From: Bathynomus jamesi
Lineage: Eukaryota > Arthropoda > Malacostraca > Isopoda > Cirolanidae
Assembly: GCA_023014485.1 (NCBI GenBank)
Contig: JAJOZX010001075.1
Span: forward strand, 957,001-1,021,000
Direction: 5' to 3'
DNA length: 64,000 bases
Shown here: one piece after another, positions 42,730-54,552 of the stretch
Numbering within the stretch: the first letter of the stretch is position 1
Layout of the letters: each line of letters starts with the position of its first letter
The notes under the pieces: generated by a model
Databases searched by the model: none
Told to the model about the DNA's origin: nothing
The model's input: the letters and a program-made list of their open reading frames with translations, nothing else
Position numbers and translations under genes: made by a program

Positions 42730-43740
42730 ACAGCAGATACCAGAAGATATTCGCATAAAGATTGATTTTACGAGAAGAAAGCTGTATTATTCGAGAAATT
42801 GCTTACAAACCGGACGATTCTGTAAAGGGGTGGGACACTATCAAGCACCATCTTCAAACAGGGTTAGCTAAAGACAAACAACGTAAAGGAAGGCCGAGAA
42901 AACCAATAAAAACCTCAAGACAAGTACGTAAAAGTTAAGTGCCTAAGAGATAGAAGACAATCGAATTGTAGTTTACAGCAGAACGTTAATTCCTAACGGA
43001 GCACTAACGTTCCGGCAGTAACAATACGACGTCCATTGCAGTAGGCATGGTTGCTGGGAAGAGTTACTGCCAAAAAATTGTACCCGAGACCAGGAAAGAA
43101 GTCGAAAAGTGATTAAAATATGCACGAAATCATGCCGACTTGACGTCGACTGGTTGAGCGAAGGTTCTGTGGACAGATGATTCAAAATCTGATATCTTTT
43201 GGTCGAAAAGAAGGCAAAACGTACAACGGCGACAGAGTAAGAGATATAATAATATATGCTTACAACCAACAGTAAAACATAGTAGGGGATCTATCAATTT
43301 TGGGGTCCATAAGTTCATCTGGAGTTGTCTACTTTGTGAAAATCGATGGTACTCTGATTAAAGAGAAATACAAGCGAATTCTTCAACTGTATGTTGTACC
43401 AGATAGAAAGCGTTTAATTAGACAGGGATTCATCTTCCAACAAGATAACGACCCCCAAACACACAACACGGATTGTAAAAACATATTTGAAAGGGAAGGA
43501 GGATGCTGGAGAACTAAAAATTATGTGATGGCCATCACAAAACCCGACATGAATCCAAGTGAGGCTATATGAGACTATGTCGAAGCTAAGAAGAATAAAT
43601 TGAAGCCATCTGATATTGAATAACTGTGGAAAGACCTGCGGAATATTTAGATAAATATTCCACCATCATTGGCAAAGAATTAAAGTGACAGCCTTATTAA
43701 CAGAGTCCAAACTGTTATAATGGCAAAAGAGGGACACTGA
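42730..43740 (+). pseudogene. Degraded Tc1 transposase
   Basis: The only long open part is 43300-43572: SISSSGVVYFVKIDGTLIKE, FIFQQDNDPQTHN (second Asp region) and KPDMNPSEAI (degenerate third block, Glu retained in SEAI). Upstream, fragments in shifting frames match the Tc1 N-terminal and first-Asp regions (WTDDSK-like). Terminal repeats were not located, so the element limits are unknown. Confidence 0.7.
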
Positions 43741-43906
43741 CACATGTTTTTGTCTATGTAATTATTCATTAAAATAATAATCTATACTGGTACTTTGTTT
43801 TATACTCTATTGGTTCATTCAAAATGTGCATGTACGACCGATGATGGCTCGAAATACTTATATGCAATTGGCGTTTCAAAACTTCTGAACAGTAATTATA
43901 TAATTA

Positions 43907-43920
43907 TTATATATATATAT
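43907..43920. repeat. TA microsatellite
   Basis: Short TA run at the edge of the rearranged mariner. Confidence 0.6.
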
Positions 43921-43929
43921 GCACACACA

Positions 43930-44610
43930 GGGCGGGAGAAAAGTCTTTAAGGATTTTATACATACAAATAATTTGTTAATAATAAATAAATTCCAGAGAT
44001 ATCACTGCTGTGTATGCGGTACTTTTCAAAGCAGCTATACAAGGCCAAGAATGACCCTAGGCTAGAACAGGAAGGTCCTAGGCCCTAGCCCCAGTCAGCG
44101 CGAAGTCAGTAAGGATGGAATACAGCAATGAAGAAGTGTAACAGCGAGAGGAGACAACAACCAAGAAAATGTCCTCGCCACTTTTCAAGTCGATCCAACA
44201 ACTTCAACGAGAAAAGTCGCACAGCAGTTGGGTATTTCCAAATTTTCACTATCATAAATGTTGAAATCATAGGGGGACCACGATTACAAACTCATTTATT
44301 CTCAGCTCATATACGACGATAATTCTGATAGACGGCTGCAATTTGCTGAAACAATGAGACAAAAGTTCAACAATGATCCAGATTTCGTTCGAAAAATGTA
44401 AAGGTTGGGCTTCAGGACTTCCCAAACACCATAATCTAGTGGTGAAAGATCGGGGCTATTAGCCACATATTAGGTTCGATAAAATCCGGTGTTTCGTTCT
44501 CAAGGAATGTGACAGTTTGGCGTGCTCTGTGAGCATGGGCTCCATCTTGTTGGAAAGTATATCTTTCACACTAACCGATATTCGAAAGTATATCTTTCAC
44601 ACTAACCGAT
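43930..44610. pseudogene. Rearranged mariner-like transposase remnants
   Basis: From 44100 to about 44400 the plus strand holds, in broken frames, N-terminal to mid-transposase pieces (STRKVAQQLGIS, FAETMRQKFNNDPDFVRKM-like). From about 44575 down to 44400 the minus strand holds the second-Asp region (FQQDGAHAHRARQTVTFL). The two halves are thus in opposite orientation and meet near 44400. A 32-base segment (GAAAGTATATCTTTCACAC...) is duplicated in tandem at about 44550-44612. Confidence 0.55.
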
Positions 44611-44612
44611 AT

Positions 44613-47600
44613 TCGATATTCTAAAAGTTTGCAAACAGCGCAAGGATGGCTGGGCAGTTGATGTAAAAGGGCGTATAGTTTTTGTAAATGATTTACATTC
44701 AGAAGATGCGGTAGTACTAACTTTCGTATTGGAAAAGGTATTCCAAAACTATACGATAGTAACACACAAACGAGTCAAAGTTTAAAAAGAGGTCGGCCTT
44801 ATGTTGAATCTCAAGAGTCTGCCTTTGCTTTTGTGGCGAATTATTTGCGAGAAAATGATGATGAACAAACCACAATCAATGATCTTTTGTCAATAATGCA
44901 AGATCTGAAAGATTCATCAAGTCATGCATATACTTCCAAATGGCTGAAAAGTCGTTTGATGGAGCATTTTAAAGCTGAAATTGTTGTCACGGAGATTAAT
45001 GGGAAACATAATGTTGTCACATTCAGATCAAAAACCAAGAATATTCTGTATGATTTCTATAAAAACAAGAAATCAGGTGACGTAGAAACTGAAAAAAATC
45101 GCATTATTGAAACTGCGGCAAAGCTGCTAAAAAGTGAAATTAAAGAAGGCGATAGTTCTTCAACAATGTATCCATCCACCCAAGACAGAATCTCATGCCC
45201 GTTGCAAAGAATTTCTTCCCAAATCTTTACGATTACTGCTTGAAAAGATGTTTGTTGCCAAAAGCAGTGACCTACGAATTGCCTCTATTGGGCAGGCAAT
45301 AATGCAAGCAGTCAGACCAAAAGCAATAATTGTCCCACTTCAGAATGGCTTGGGAGTGCAAATGCTTAGACAATTTGGATCAAGGTTTTTGACTGACTCT
45401 TTACACAATCACGGATTTTGCTTTTCCTACTCAGAGGTTCAGAAGTTTGAAAGAAGTGCGGCGTATCATCAGGCGACAGAAATTGAAGGAATTGACAATG
45501 AATCTTTCATACATGTTGGTGACAATGTTGATCACAATATTAGAACAATCGATGGTTTAAATACATTCCACGGTATGGGTATAATTTTTACAGTTACTCC
45601 CAAGGTAGCTTCCATGAAATTAGTGCCAAGAATAGATGTCACATCAAAGGAGATCGTGGACATTTGCAGCATCGAAACTCACATATTTCGCTCGCGCAAA
45701 AAATCTTGCGCCTTAACATACAAAGATTTGCATCAATTTCAATTTCATGCCAATGATCCAACAAGTTGCTTCAACATTTTATGGAATTGTGCCTGGATGC
45801 TGAAACCTCAACGACCACTGTGGAATGGCTTTATGCAAATGGTGCATAAAGGAGAGCACCCTGGACAGGCTTCCGTTATATTCATGCCGATGATCGATAT
45901 GCAATACAGCGACGAATCGTGCATTTTGTCAACCATGCATTTTGTGTCTGAGCAAGCAAAGCGCTACAACATGTCACTGGTACTAACATTTGATCAGCCA
46001 CTGTACTAGAAGGGAACTGAAATCCAAGAAAGTGTGGATGATGCAAGCCCTTTGAAAGAAATAGTGTTGCGACTTGGTGGGCTCCACACTGCCATGAGTT
46101 TCCTTGGATCTATTGGGCATCTCATGACTTCTTCCGGACTGCAGACAATGTTAGAAACTGTCTATGCTGAACACACGGTGCCCCACATGCTAAGTGGGAA
46201 AGCAATATCTCGAGCCGTTCGTGGTCATCTACTAGTTGTAGGTGCCCTTCATGCAATAATGATGTCAGAAATATACGAGTGCCCTATTAAGTTAGACAAT
46301 GATGAAGAATACACTCAGTCAGAAGATGTTTTCAATTTTGCTGATAACTTCGATTTAATACAGATCTCAGATTTACTTGATAAATCAATCTCAGGAGAAA
46401 TAAGCTCGGAAGATGTAGAAAAGGAGGAGGTCTTCAAAAAGATGATTGAGAAACTGGAGAACTACAAACATAGCTTAGATTCCTCGAGAATTGCAAAACT
46501 GTGGTTTCAATACATAGAAATGGTCGAAATAATATGCACATTCATAAAAGCCGAAAGAACAGGAAACTTCCTTCTTCATTTACTGGCAGAGTATAGCATG
46601 CTACCATTTTTCGCAGTGTCTAGACATTTTGTGTATGTTAAGTCAACACGCATCTATCTTCAAAAAATGTTAAATCTAAAAGAGACACATCCAAATGTTT
46701 ACGAAAAGTTTAGAGAAGGCTATCATGTTGCTCGCAGAAGTAATAGATTTTGGGCTGGACTCTCAACAGATCTGGTTATAGAACAAGTTCTTATGAGGAG
46801 TTTGAAAACAACAGGTGGACTAACTCACGGACGAGGAATGACTGAGGTACAAAGATCAGTTTGGCTACTGTCGACACCAGCCTGTGCAGAAATAAACCGT
46901 GCGATGCAGGAAGTTACAGATGTAACGTATGAAGGTAGTGAGCAGCATAAAGAAACAAGACAGGCACGACTTGAAAGAGATTTCAAAGATTCATTGAAAA
47001 TCTTGGCGTACGCTGTCGCATGAAACACCTTCAACAACCGAAAGGAACTCATGAGTATTGACACAGGAGAAATTGCTATTTCAACTGTCAATGTAGACAA
47101 TGACAAGGTTATTGGAAGCGACATTCTTGCTTCAATGTCCGGAAAACCAGTTACAGATTATACGTTCAAGAAGAAAGACGTGGCCATAACAATGAAAGCA
47201 AGATCAACTATTAAGATAGATGAAGAAGTTATTCCCGTTGATCCTCTCTTGTTATTCCAACGTCTAATAACCACTGTCAGAGGTATGGGATCAGCTGTAG
47301 ACTTGAGACAGCATTCTCGTATGAGCTGTGCACATTTCCTCCTGCACTTATAGAGACAGACGGTTTGTTAAGGGAAGCAAATAAACCACAGCTAGCAAAT
47401 TCTATCTGGTCTTCAACTGCGCCTGATGAATCAGATGCTTCACTTCCTAAAGATGTTTCATATGTCCTCGATGGAGGATCCTTACTCCACAGAGTACAAT
47501 GGACAAAAGGAAGAACATACAACGAGATTTGCAAAACTTATGTAGAATACGTCCTCAAGCATTACGGAGAGGGAACAGTCATTGTATTTGATGGGTATGA

Positions 47601-47878
47601 CGGGAAGCCTTGTTCCAAAGATACAACCCACATTCGCAGAACCAAAGGCAAGCAGAGCATACCTGTACGTTTAACAGGAGAAATGAAGCTAAATATGAAG
47701 AAAGACGAGTTTCTTACTAACCTCGACAACAAGCAGAGATTTCTAGTAATGTTGGCGACTAAATTGAACGAAGAAAACATGATAGCAATCCAATCATCTG
47801 GTGATGCAGACCTTTTGATTGTACAGACAGCAAATGAATCTGCCAGAAGTAAACCAACAGTTATTATTGCAGAAGGGA
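44613..47878 (+). pseudogene. Large transposon protein with nuclease-like C-terminus (possibly Academ-type)
   Basis: One gene of over 1000 codons in five long open segments separated by single frameshifts or stops (near 45150, 46009, 47023, 47353). N-terminal segment: AYTSKWLKSRLMEHF. Middle: HVGDNVDHNIRTIDGLNTFHGMG, VHKGEHPGQASVIFMPMIDM and LTFDQPLY, which offer acidic residues for a DDE-like core. Then LRLGGLHTAMSFLGSIGHLM. C-terminal: VLDGGSLLHRV, VIVFDGYDG and SSGDADLLIVQTA, resembling PIN/XPG-type nucleases. The reading stops at 47878, where gypsy sequence begins, so the last conserved block is lost. A transposase plus XPG-like nuclease suggests Academ, from memory only. Confidence 0.55.
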
Positions 47879-48191
47879 GATGGCACCAGCGTCGTCAGGC
47901 ATCTTCTCCTATGCTTGCTAACGTACAAGCAAGACGACAAGTTCCCAACGAAGGAGTGGAGGTTGAGACGAGCGCAGGCACAGAGCGCACGGGCAGGGGT
48001 GAGGGGCAGAGGGCACGAGCGACATTACAGTCTGATCCTAGTCGCTCGGGTGAAGGGGGTGGTGGGCACGAACGACGTTACAGTCTAGTCCTAGTCGCTC
48101 GGGTGAAGGGTGGTGATGGGCACGAACGACGTTACAGTCTAATCCTAGTCGTTCGGGTAAAAGGGGGGAATCCAACTCCGGAGTCACCAAT
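47879..48191 (-). repeat. Second gypsy leader with truncated gag start
   Basis: A copy of 52439-52754: primer site, three tandem units of about 45-55 bases (core ACGTTACAGTCTAGTCCTAG), and gag codons 1-9 (MPDDAGAIS). It ends abruptly against the large transposon gene. Plus-strand frames across it are not genes. Confidence 0.88.
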
Positions 48192-48654
48192 TGTTGGTTT
48201 ACGTCGTCGTCGTTGGCCTAGGCAAGCTACGGCTTGGGACCGTAGCGCATCTATCCGGTATAGGTTAACCTGGATGATGTAGCCATAAGCACTGCCGCTA
48301 GTTAAGTGCCAACCAGTGATTATCTCACTAGCCGTATTGAGTCCGTTAGGCGAAACTGCGACAGTACCAAAGGTGGAAATATAACCATTGGTTTTCTATT
48401 ATTTATTTGTAAAATGGACATGGTATTAGATTAAAATAAATATTTGAATATAAATAATTAACTGACAATTGTGATATATAATTAATTATGTTTACATACA
48501 ATAAAATAATATAGTATACATAAAATTAGTATTAATGTGGTTCACAATTGAATTATGATGGGTAACTAATTTAAAATGAATTTATATCTATTCCGAAATT
48601 CAAGACGGTAAAATTAACATTTAACTTGAAACTAAAATAAGAGTATTCACTACA
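48192..48654 (-). repeat. Gypsy 3' LTR
   Basis: Length 463 bp, beginning TGTAGTGAATACTC and ending AAACCAACA, so TG...CA. Preceded by the polypurine tract GGTGGGGGAGTG. Confidence 0.88.
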
Positions 48655-48739
48655 CACTCCCCCACCAGAGAGGAAGTTCAAAGAGTTCCGAACGACACAG
48701 ATTTCCGCTGAACCTTTTTGGTAGCTACATGTACCTCGC

Positions 48740-51700
48740 TTAAGGTTGATTCCAAAACGCAGGCTTAAGACGATCGATAGAAACCTTGTCGACCTTGGAA
48801 CCGCGCTGGATGAGGAATGATTTGCGCGTACGTCGGAGAACTTCATAGGGTCCGTCATATGGACATTGGAGAGGCCGTTTTGGGACAGGTACACGAACGA
48901 AAACGTGGGTGCAAGACTGGAGGGCTGGGGAAACAAAGATGTTCTGTTGGCTAGTCAATCGAGGGGGAACAGGCTGAAGGGACTGCATGTGAGAGGAAAG
49001 TGTTTGAGCGAATTCCGTAGGATCGCATGACTTATCCCCTGCAGTGAAGTAGCCACCTGGTAGCCGCAGTGTTGTTCCATAGACTAGTTCAGCCGCTGTA
49101 GTCTTCAGATCACTCTTAAATGCAGAGCGAATACCAAGCAACACGAGTGGAAGCTTATCCATCCAATGGGAGTCTTCGTGACACATAAGGGATGACTTCA
49201 GCTGGCGATGGAAGCGTTCGACGAGGCCGTTAGCTTGCGGATGATACGCACAGGTATGCGCATGTACTGTACCCACCAAGCTGGTAAACTTCTTCCAAAG
49301 CGAAGACTCAAATTGGCGACCTTGGTCAGTGATGACTTTTGTCGGCAATCCAAATCTTGATACCCATCCATGAAGAAAGGCTCTTGCAACAGTGTCCGCT
49401 TGGATATCAGGAAGTGGGATGGCTTCAGGCCATCTGGAAAAGCGGTCGAGACAGGTGAGCAGATAACGTTGGCCTTGAATCACTGGAAGAGGGCCAACAA
49501 TGTCTACATGAATTACCTCAAATCGCTGGGATGGGGACGGAAATGCGTCAAAGGGGACCTGGTGTGCCTTTGGACTTTGGCACGCTGGCAGGCAAGGCAC
49601 GTTTTGGTCCAATGTTTGACATCCTTCCGCATCGAGGGCCAAACAAAGCGAGAGGTAACCAGGTGTTGCGAAGCACGGATACCAGGATGGGAGGGCTTAT
49701 GAAGATCCGTGAAGACTGCTTTTCTGTGACATGGAGGGACATAAGGGCGAATAGCAGCTGTTGATACGTCGCAATAGAGGGGCACAGACAATCCTGGCAT
49801 ACTCATTTTCTTGAGGGAAAGTGAGTGAGTGGAGTCTTCTCTGAGCAGGTCTTGTAGTTCCGTATCCTTATCTTGATCCTGTGCAATAGCATTCCACAGT
49901 GTAGAGCTGAGGGTAACAGAAGTAATCTCTATTCTTGAAAGTGCATCCGCTGGAGTGTTCAAGACACCTTTGATGTGGCGGATATCTGTGGTAAATTGCG
50001 AGATATAATCGAGTTGCCTGATGACTCTGGGAGAGTGGTTACAGCTGTTTTTATTGAAGACAGTGACCAAAGGTTTGTGGTCGGTAAAAACACAAAACTC
50101 TCGGCCTTCAAGGAAATGTTGAAAATGCTTCACGTTTAAGTAAATAGCAAGAAGTTCACGTCCGAAAGCACTATAACGCGTTTGGGCTGGCTGCAGCTTT
50201 TTCGAGTAAAACGCGATGGGTGCTTGTTGACCGTTAATGGTTTGTTCCAACACTCCACCGATCGCAACATCTGATGCATCGACCGTCAGAGTTAGGGGGG
50301 CATCACTGATAGGAAATGACAGAGACAATGCACTATTGATAGCATTTTTGGCATTGTCGAACGCCTGTAAACTATCGCTACACCATAACAATTTCGTTAC
50401 CTTGCGTTTGTGCGTGATCATAGCGTGTAGAGGAGCAAGAACACTGGCACAGTTTTTAATGAACTTGTGGTAATAATTTACCAAACCTAGAAACCGACGT
50501 AACTCACGCTGATTATTTGGCATAGGGTAATTTTTTATCACTTCACACTTGTCCTGAAGGGGGGTAATTCCGTGCTGCGAAATCGTGTGACCAAGAAATT
50601 CCAAGGTTGGCTGTGCAAACACACACTTAGATGCATTAATAGTAACACCGTATTGTTCTAAGCGTTGAAAGAGGAGTGAAAGATGTTCCTTATGTTCCTC
50701 TTCCGTTGAGCTGGCCACAAGCAAATCATCGATGTAGGCATAAACAAAGTCTAAGCCTCTGGTGACCTCATCTATAAACCTCTGAAAGGTTTGCGCAGCA
50801 TTCCGTAGCCCGAACGGCATCTTCACAAATTCGAATAACCCAAATGGTGTACAAACTGCAGTCTTGGGAATATCCGAAGGCTCTACGGGAATGTGGTGGA
50901 AAGCCTTAACGAGATCTATTTTACTGAAGATAGATTTGCCGTGGAGAAGAGAAGTAAAGTCTTGGACATTTGGTACCGGATATCGGTCCGGGATGGTTGT
51001 CGAATTCAAAAACCGGTAATCCCCACATGGTCTCCAGTCTCCTGACTTCTTCTGGACCAGGTGTAGGGGAGAGGACCAACTGCTTTTGGAAGGTCTTATT
51101 ATACCAAGATCTATCATAAGCTGGAATTCCGATTTGGCAGCTTTCAGTTTGTCCGGGGCAAGACGTCTGGGTTTTGCAAACACAGGGGGACCTTTTGTTG
51201 TAATGTGATGGGTAATGGTGTGCTTAATGGTATCACCCATCTGCATCGGTTGAAGAATTCCTGGATATCGCTGGAAAAGGCACTGGTACATGGAATTAGG
51301 GGGAACGAGGGAAAGTGCAGAGTTCGAGGCGTCCGGAAGGGCAACCTGTTTGGCAAGAACAGAAAGCAGTGTGGCCTGGTCGCATAAGCGTCGCTTGTCA
51401 AGATCCACCAGGAGTTTGAAATGCTGGAGGAAGTCAGCGCCGATTATGGGATGCTGCACTTGAGCACAGATGAAAATCCACTTGAAGGATCGGTGAAGGC
51501 CCAAGTTGAGTTCACGCGACTGAGTACCGTACGTAGGTATGCGTGAACCGTTAGCAGCGTATAGAGGCGGAGATTCCGAGTGCTTATGACCAGATTTTTG
51601 AGGGAATACACTGACTGACGCTCCGGTATCGACCAAGAAATTGACACCAGAGTTCCTGTCCTTTATGAATAACAGGTTGGCAGTGCGAGTACTAGACGCC

Positions 51701-51753
51701 ATTAGGACTCGCTGCTGGGGTTTTCCGACGAAAAATTGCAAGGGGAGATGCAC
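48740..51753 (-). pseudogene. Gypsy Pol: protease, RT, RNase H, integrase (one frameshift)
   Basis: The first segment (51753-49513, 746 codons) contains the aspartic protease [15 protein letters not shown] blocks [11 protein letters not shown] and the catalytic YIDDLL ([13 protein letters not shown]), RNase [13 protein letters not shown] and FTDHKPL, and the integrase zinc finger ([10 protein letters not shown]...CLACQRAK). The second (49642-48740) carries the integrase core HVDIVGPLP, VITDQGRQFES and HPQANGLVERFHR, and a C-terminal GPY-like module (CPYDGPYEVL). A one-base shift near 49.55 kb separates them, the only visible defect. Pol overlaps gag by about 50 bases in another frame, so normal expression probably used -1 frameshifting. 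Confidence 0.92.
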
Positions 51754-52466
51754 TTCCTAGCCTTCTTTCCAAATTTCGAGTGGTAGAAGCAGATCTTCCC
51801 GGAACTCGAACGATGCCTCTTCGTAAATCTTGACCGAGAATGGCTTCTTTGCCGTTGATTTTGTAGCAGAGAACAAACGTGGTTGAGTTGTTGACTTAAC
51901 TCTTTCACTTTCAACTCCAGTTCCGATTGTGTGTTCACGTTGTTGACCGGAGCTGTGTCAATCTCCACTACTTTGTCGGCAGTTGCTGCTAGTTTATCAA
52001 CTGGAGTAGCAGGATCCATAGTGGCCAAGACACGCTGAGCTGATGGAGGAAGTTTCTGCAAGAACAACTGTCTAAAGATGTCCTTATCGAAGGTTTGTGC
52101 GCGTTCGCCTAGAGCGCACTGCATAGCCCTCAGCATTTGAGTGGGCTTACGGTCTCCAAGTTCTTCTTTTGAGATTAACTGATGTAGTTTCTCACGCTCG
52201 GAGACAGTGGTGCGGCACAGGATGGCAGACTTCAGATCGTTGTATGGGTCCTCACTCGTGGAAGTAGACACGATGACGTCACGGACTCCAGAGATGATGC
52301 TCGCTGGTAGAGAGGACAAAACATGATCGTATTTTGTCCTGCTAGTGGTGATCCTTCCCAAGTTGAATTGTGATTCCACTTGGTGGAACCAAATAAATGG
52401 ATCACCCGGCCAGAAGACGGGGAGCTTTACGCTCAAGTGGGAGATGGCACCAGCGTCGTCAGGCAT
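51702..52466 (-). CDS. Gypsy Gag
   Basis: 254 codons. After a short leader the capsid-type segment [20 protein letters not shown] is typical of invertebrate gypsy Gag. The C-terminus is basic ([14 protein letters not shown]) and ends in a zinc-binding block [18 protein letters not shown], a variant in the Cys/His arrangement common in this group. It would package RNA into particles. The start MPDDAG at 52466 lies downstream of the primer site and leader. Confidence 0.9.
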   Translation of the reverse strand: MPDDAGAISHLSVKLPVFWPGDPFIWFHQVESQFNLGRITTSRTKYDHVLSSLPASIISGVRDVIVSTSTSEDPYNDLKSAILCRTTVSEREKLHQLISKEELGDRKPTQMLRAMQCALGERAQTFDKDIFRQLFLQKLPPSAQRVLATMDPATPVDKLAATADKVVEIDTAPVNNVNTQSELELKVKELSQQLNHVCSLLQNQRQRSHSRSRFTKRHRSSSGKICFYHSKFGKKARKCISPCNFSSENPSSES

Positions 52467-52735
52467 CTTCTCCTATGCTTGCTAACGTACAAGCAAGACG
52501 ACAAGTTCCCAACGAAGGAGTGGAGGTTGAGACGAGCGCAGGCACAGAGCGCACGGGCAGGGGTGAGGGGCAGAGGGCACGAGCGACATTACAGTCTGAT
52601 CCTAGTCGCTCGGGTGAAGGGGGTGGTGGGCACGAACGACGTTACAGTCTAGTCCTAGTCGCTCGGGTGAAGGGGGTGATGGGCACGAACGACGTTACAG
52701 TCTAATCCTAGTCGTTCGGGTAAAAGGGGGGAATC

Positions 52736-52754
52736 CAACTCCGGAGTCACCAAT
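52736..52754 (-). promoter_or_regulatory. Gypsy primer-binding site (putative)
   Basis: TTGGTGACTCCGGAGTTGG directly follows the CA end of the 5' LTR. A TGG start right after the LTR is the usual site for a tRNA primer. Which tRNA was not determined. Confidence 0.6.
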
Positions 52755-53218
52755 TGTTGGTTTACGTCGTCGTCGTTGGCCTAGGCAAGCTACGGCTTGG
52801 GACCGTAGCGCATCTATCCGGTATAGGTTAACCTGGATGATGTAGCCATAAGCACTGCCGCTAGTTAAGTGCCAACCAGTGATTATCTCACTAGCCGTAT
52901 TGAGTCCGTTAGGCGAAACTGCGACAGTACCAAAGGTGGAAAATATAACCATTGGTTTTCTATTATTTATTTGTAAAATGGACATGGTATTAGATTAAAA
53001 TAAATATTTGAATATAAATAATTAACTGAAAATTGTGATATATAATTAATTATGTTTACATACAATAAAATAATATAGTATACATAAAATTAGTATTAAT
53101 GTGGTTCACAATTGAATTATGATGGGTAACTAATTTAAAATGAATTTATATCTATTCCGAAATTCAAGACGGTAAAATTAACATTTAACTTGAAACTAAA
53201 ATAAGAGTATTCACTACA
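52755..53218 (-). repeat. Gypsy 5' LTR
   Basis: Length 464 bp, near-identical to the 3' LTR; differences include one extra A (GGTGGAAAATATAACC) and ACTGAAAATTG versus ACTGACAATTG. Confidence 0.88.
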
Positions 53219-54461
53219 ACTCTAATATAAAACACACGATATGATACAGTAGCCAAATGAATGTAAACAAACCCTTTCGAGAGATATGGTTCTCGCGAGG
53301 CAGATGGTTGTAAAGAATTCAACAGATAGGCCGATCCTATTTAAATACTTCATTATTCAGAGTTAATTAAAAACTTTTAATAGAGCCAACGATGAGACAA
53401 CAAAACATTTCTTTTAAGACACCCTGAAATAAACAACACCATATCTCCCTGATAAACGAAGGTTTGTACAAAAGCACCATGTATAAGTTAACATTTGGAC
53501 AAGCCCTTATCGAAGCAATTAAAATATCTCATTTCGACAAAAATTAAAGGCGCTCTGAATGATTAGGAATATAAACGAAAGAAATAAAAAACATCATTCT
53601 GTTTATTTATTCGCAAAACCAACGATGAAGCAATAAGACATTTGGACGGACTATCACTTCAACGTAAAACAAACACGAAGGGTCTCCCAAGACCATACTG
53701 TACAAGGGAAACATTTAGCCAAGGCATTATTGACCTCAATAAAAAAGTCATATTACCTTAAGCATTTAATAACATTTTCAACGGCTCTGACAAATCTTCA
53801 ATAGCAGTGTGTAACTTATTACGAGACATCTAATATATAGGAAAAAAAATTCCTCTTATTCGATCAATTGCCTCATAGTTAGCACTCCGGCGCACTATTT
53901 GAGAGAAACACGTGTCCATATTATCGTCATATTATTCAGACCTGATTAAATTCAATAGAAGTGTATTAACTCTTATATGACCAAAAAACATTATATTTTC
54001 CGTTTAAACAAACCTTTTTCGTAACATTATTCACAGCTAATTAAATTCAATATCTTCCCATATTATTATATACTTGTTTCATTTTAATAGAGTTTGCCCT
54101 AAGTAAATAACGTTTTCTACGCATATTTTAGAAAAAAAATCGACTTTAAGGTTTAACTTAATAACTTAACCATTTTTCTCCTTTTACAGTCCATTAAAGA
54201 ATTCTTTCATTATAGATATTTGAAAGGTGTAGAAATGATCGTTCAATCAAATCGGTTATAGATATTTGAAAGGTATAGAAATGCCGCTTATGTATATACA
54301 TTTTAATAGCCCCGCGTCTTTTTTTGAGGACACGTTTTAACACTACATTTTAGGATAGACATTAAATATTTTTTTTTTCATCAGATATCTATCTCACGCT
54401 TATTTATAGTGTAGCCGAATATAGCAAGAAATATCAGGAATTAGTTTTGGTATAAATTATA

Positions 54462-54463
<2 letters not shown>
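53219..54463. other. No gene seen
   Basis: AT-rich, without long frames. It does not continue the gene interrupted at 47878. TATAGATATTTGAAAGGT occurs twice near 54210 and 54260. Confidence 0.4.

Positions 54464-54500
<37 letters not shown>
54464..54500. repeat. CT microsatellite
   Basis: Uninterrupted CT run just upstream of the spliced gene. Confidence 0.9.
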
Positions 54501-54502
<2 letters not shown>

Positions 54503-54552
54503 AAAAACCATAATCCCCGTTTAGTAACCTCCCACTAAAATATAATCAATCA

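Larger units (their letters stand above)
47879..53218 (-). mobile_element. Gypsy LTR retrotransposon plus partial second copy
   Basis: Read on the minus strand: 5' LTR (53218-52755), primer site, leader, gag, pol, polypurine tract (GGTGGGGGAGTG), 3' LTR (48654-48192), then again primer site, leader and the first nine gag codons to 47879. The second leader shows that part of another copy follows the 3' LTR. No target duplication joins the outer ends. The repeated segments differ at about three positions in some 775 bases, so the structure is recent. Confidence 0.9.

Noticed and set aside
47819..48282. Plus-strand frames continuing past 47878 with repeated Arg-rich motifs
   Set aside because: This is gypsy leader sequence read on the wrong strand; the same frames recur at 52380-52705.
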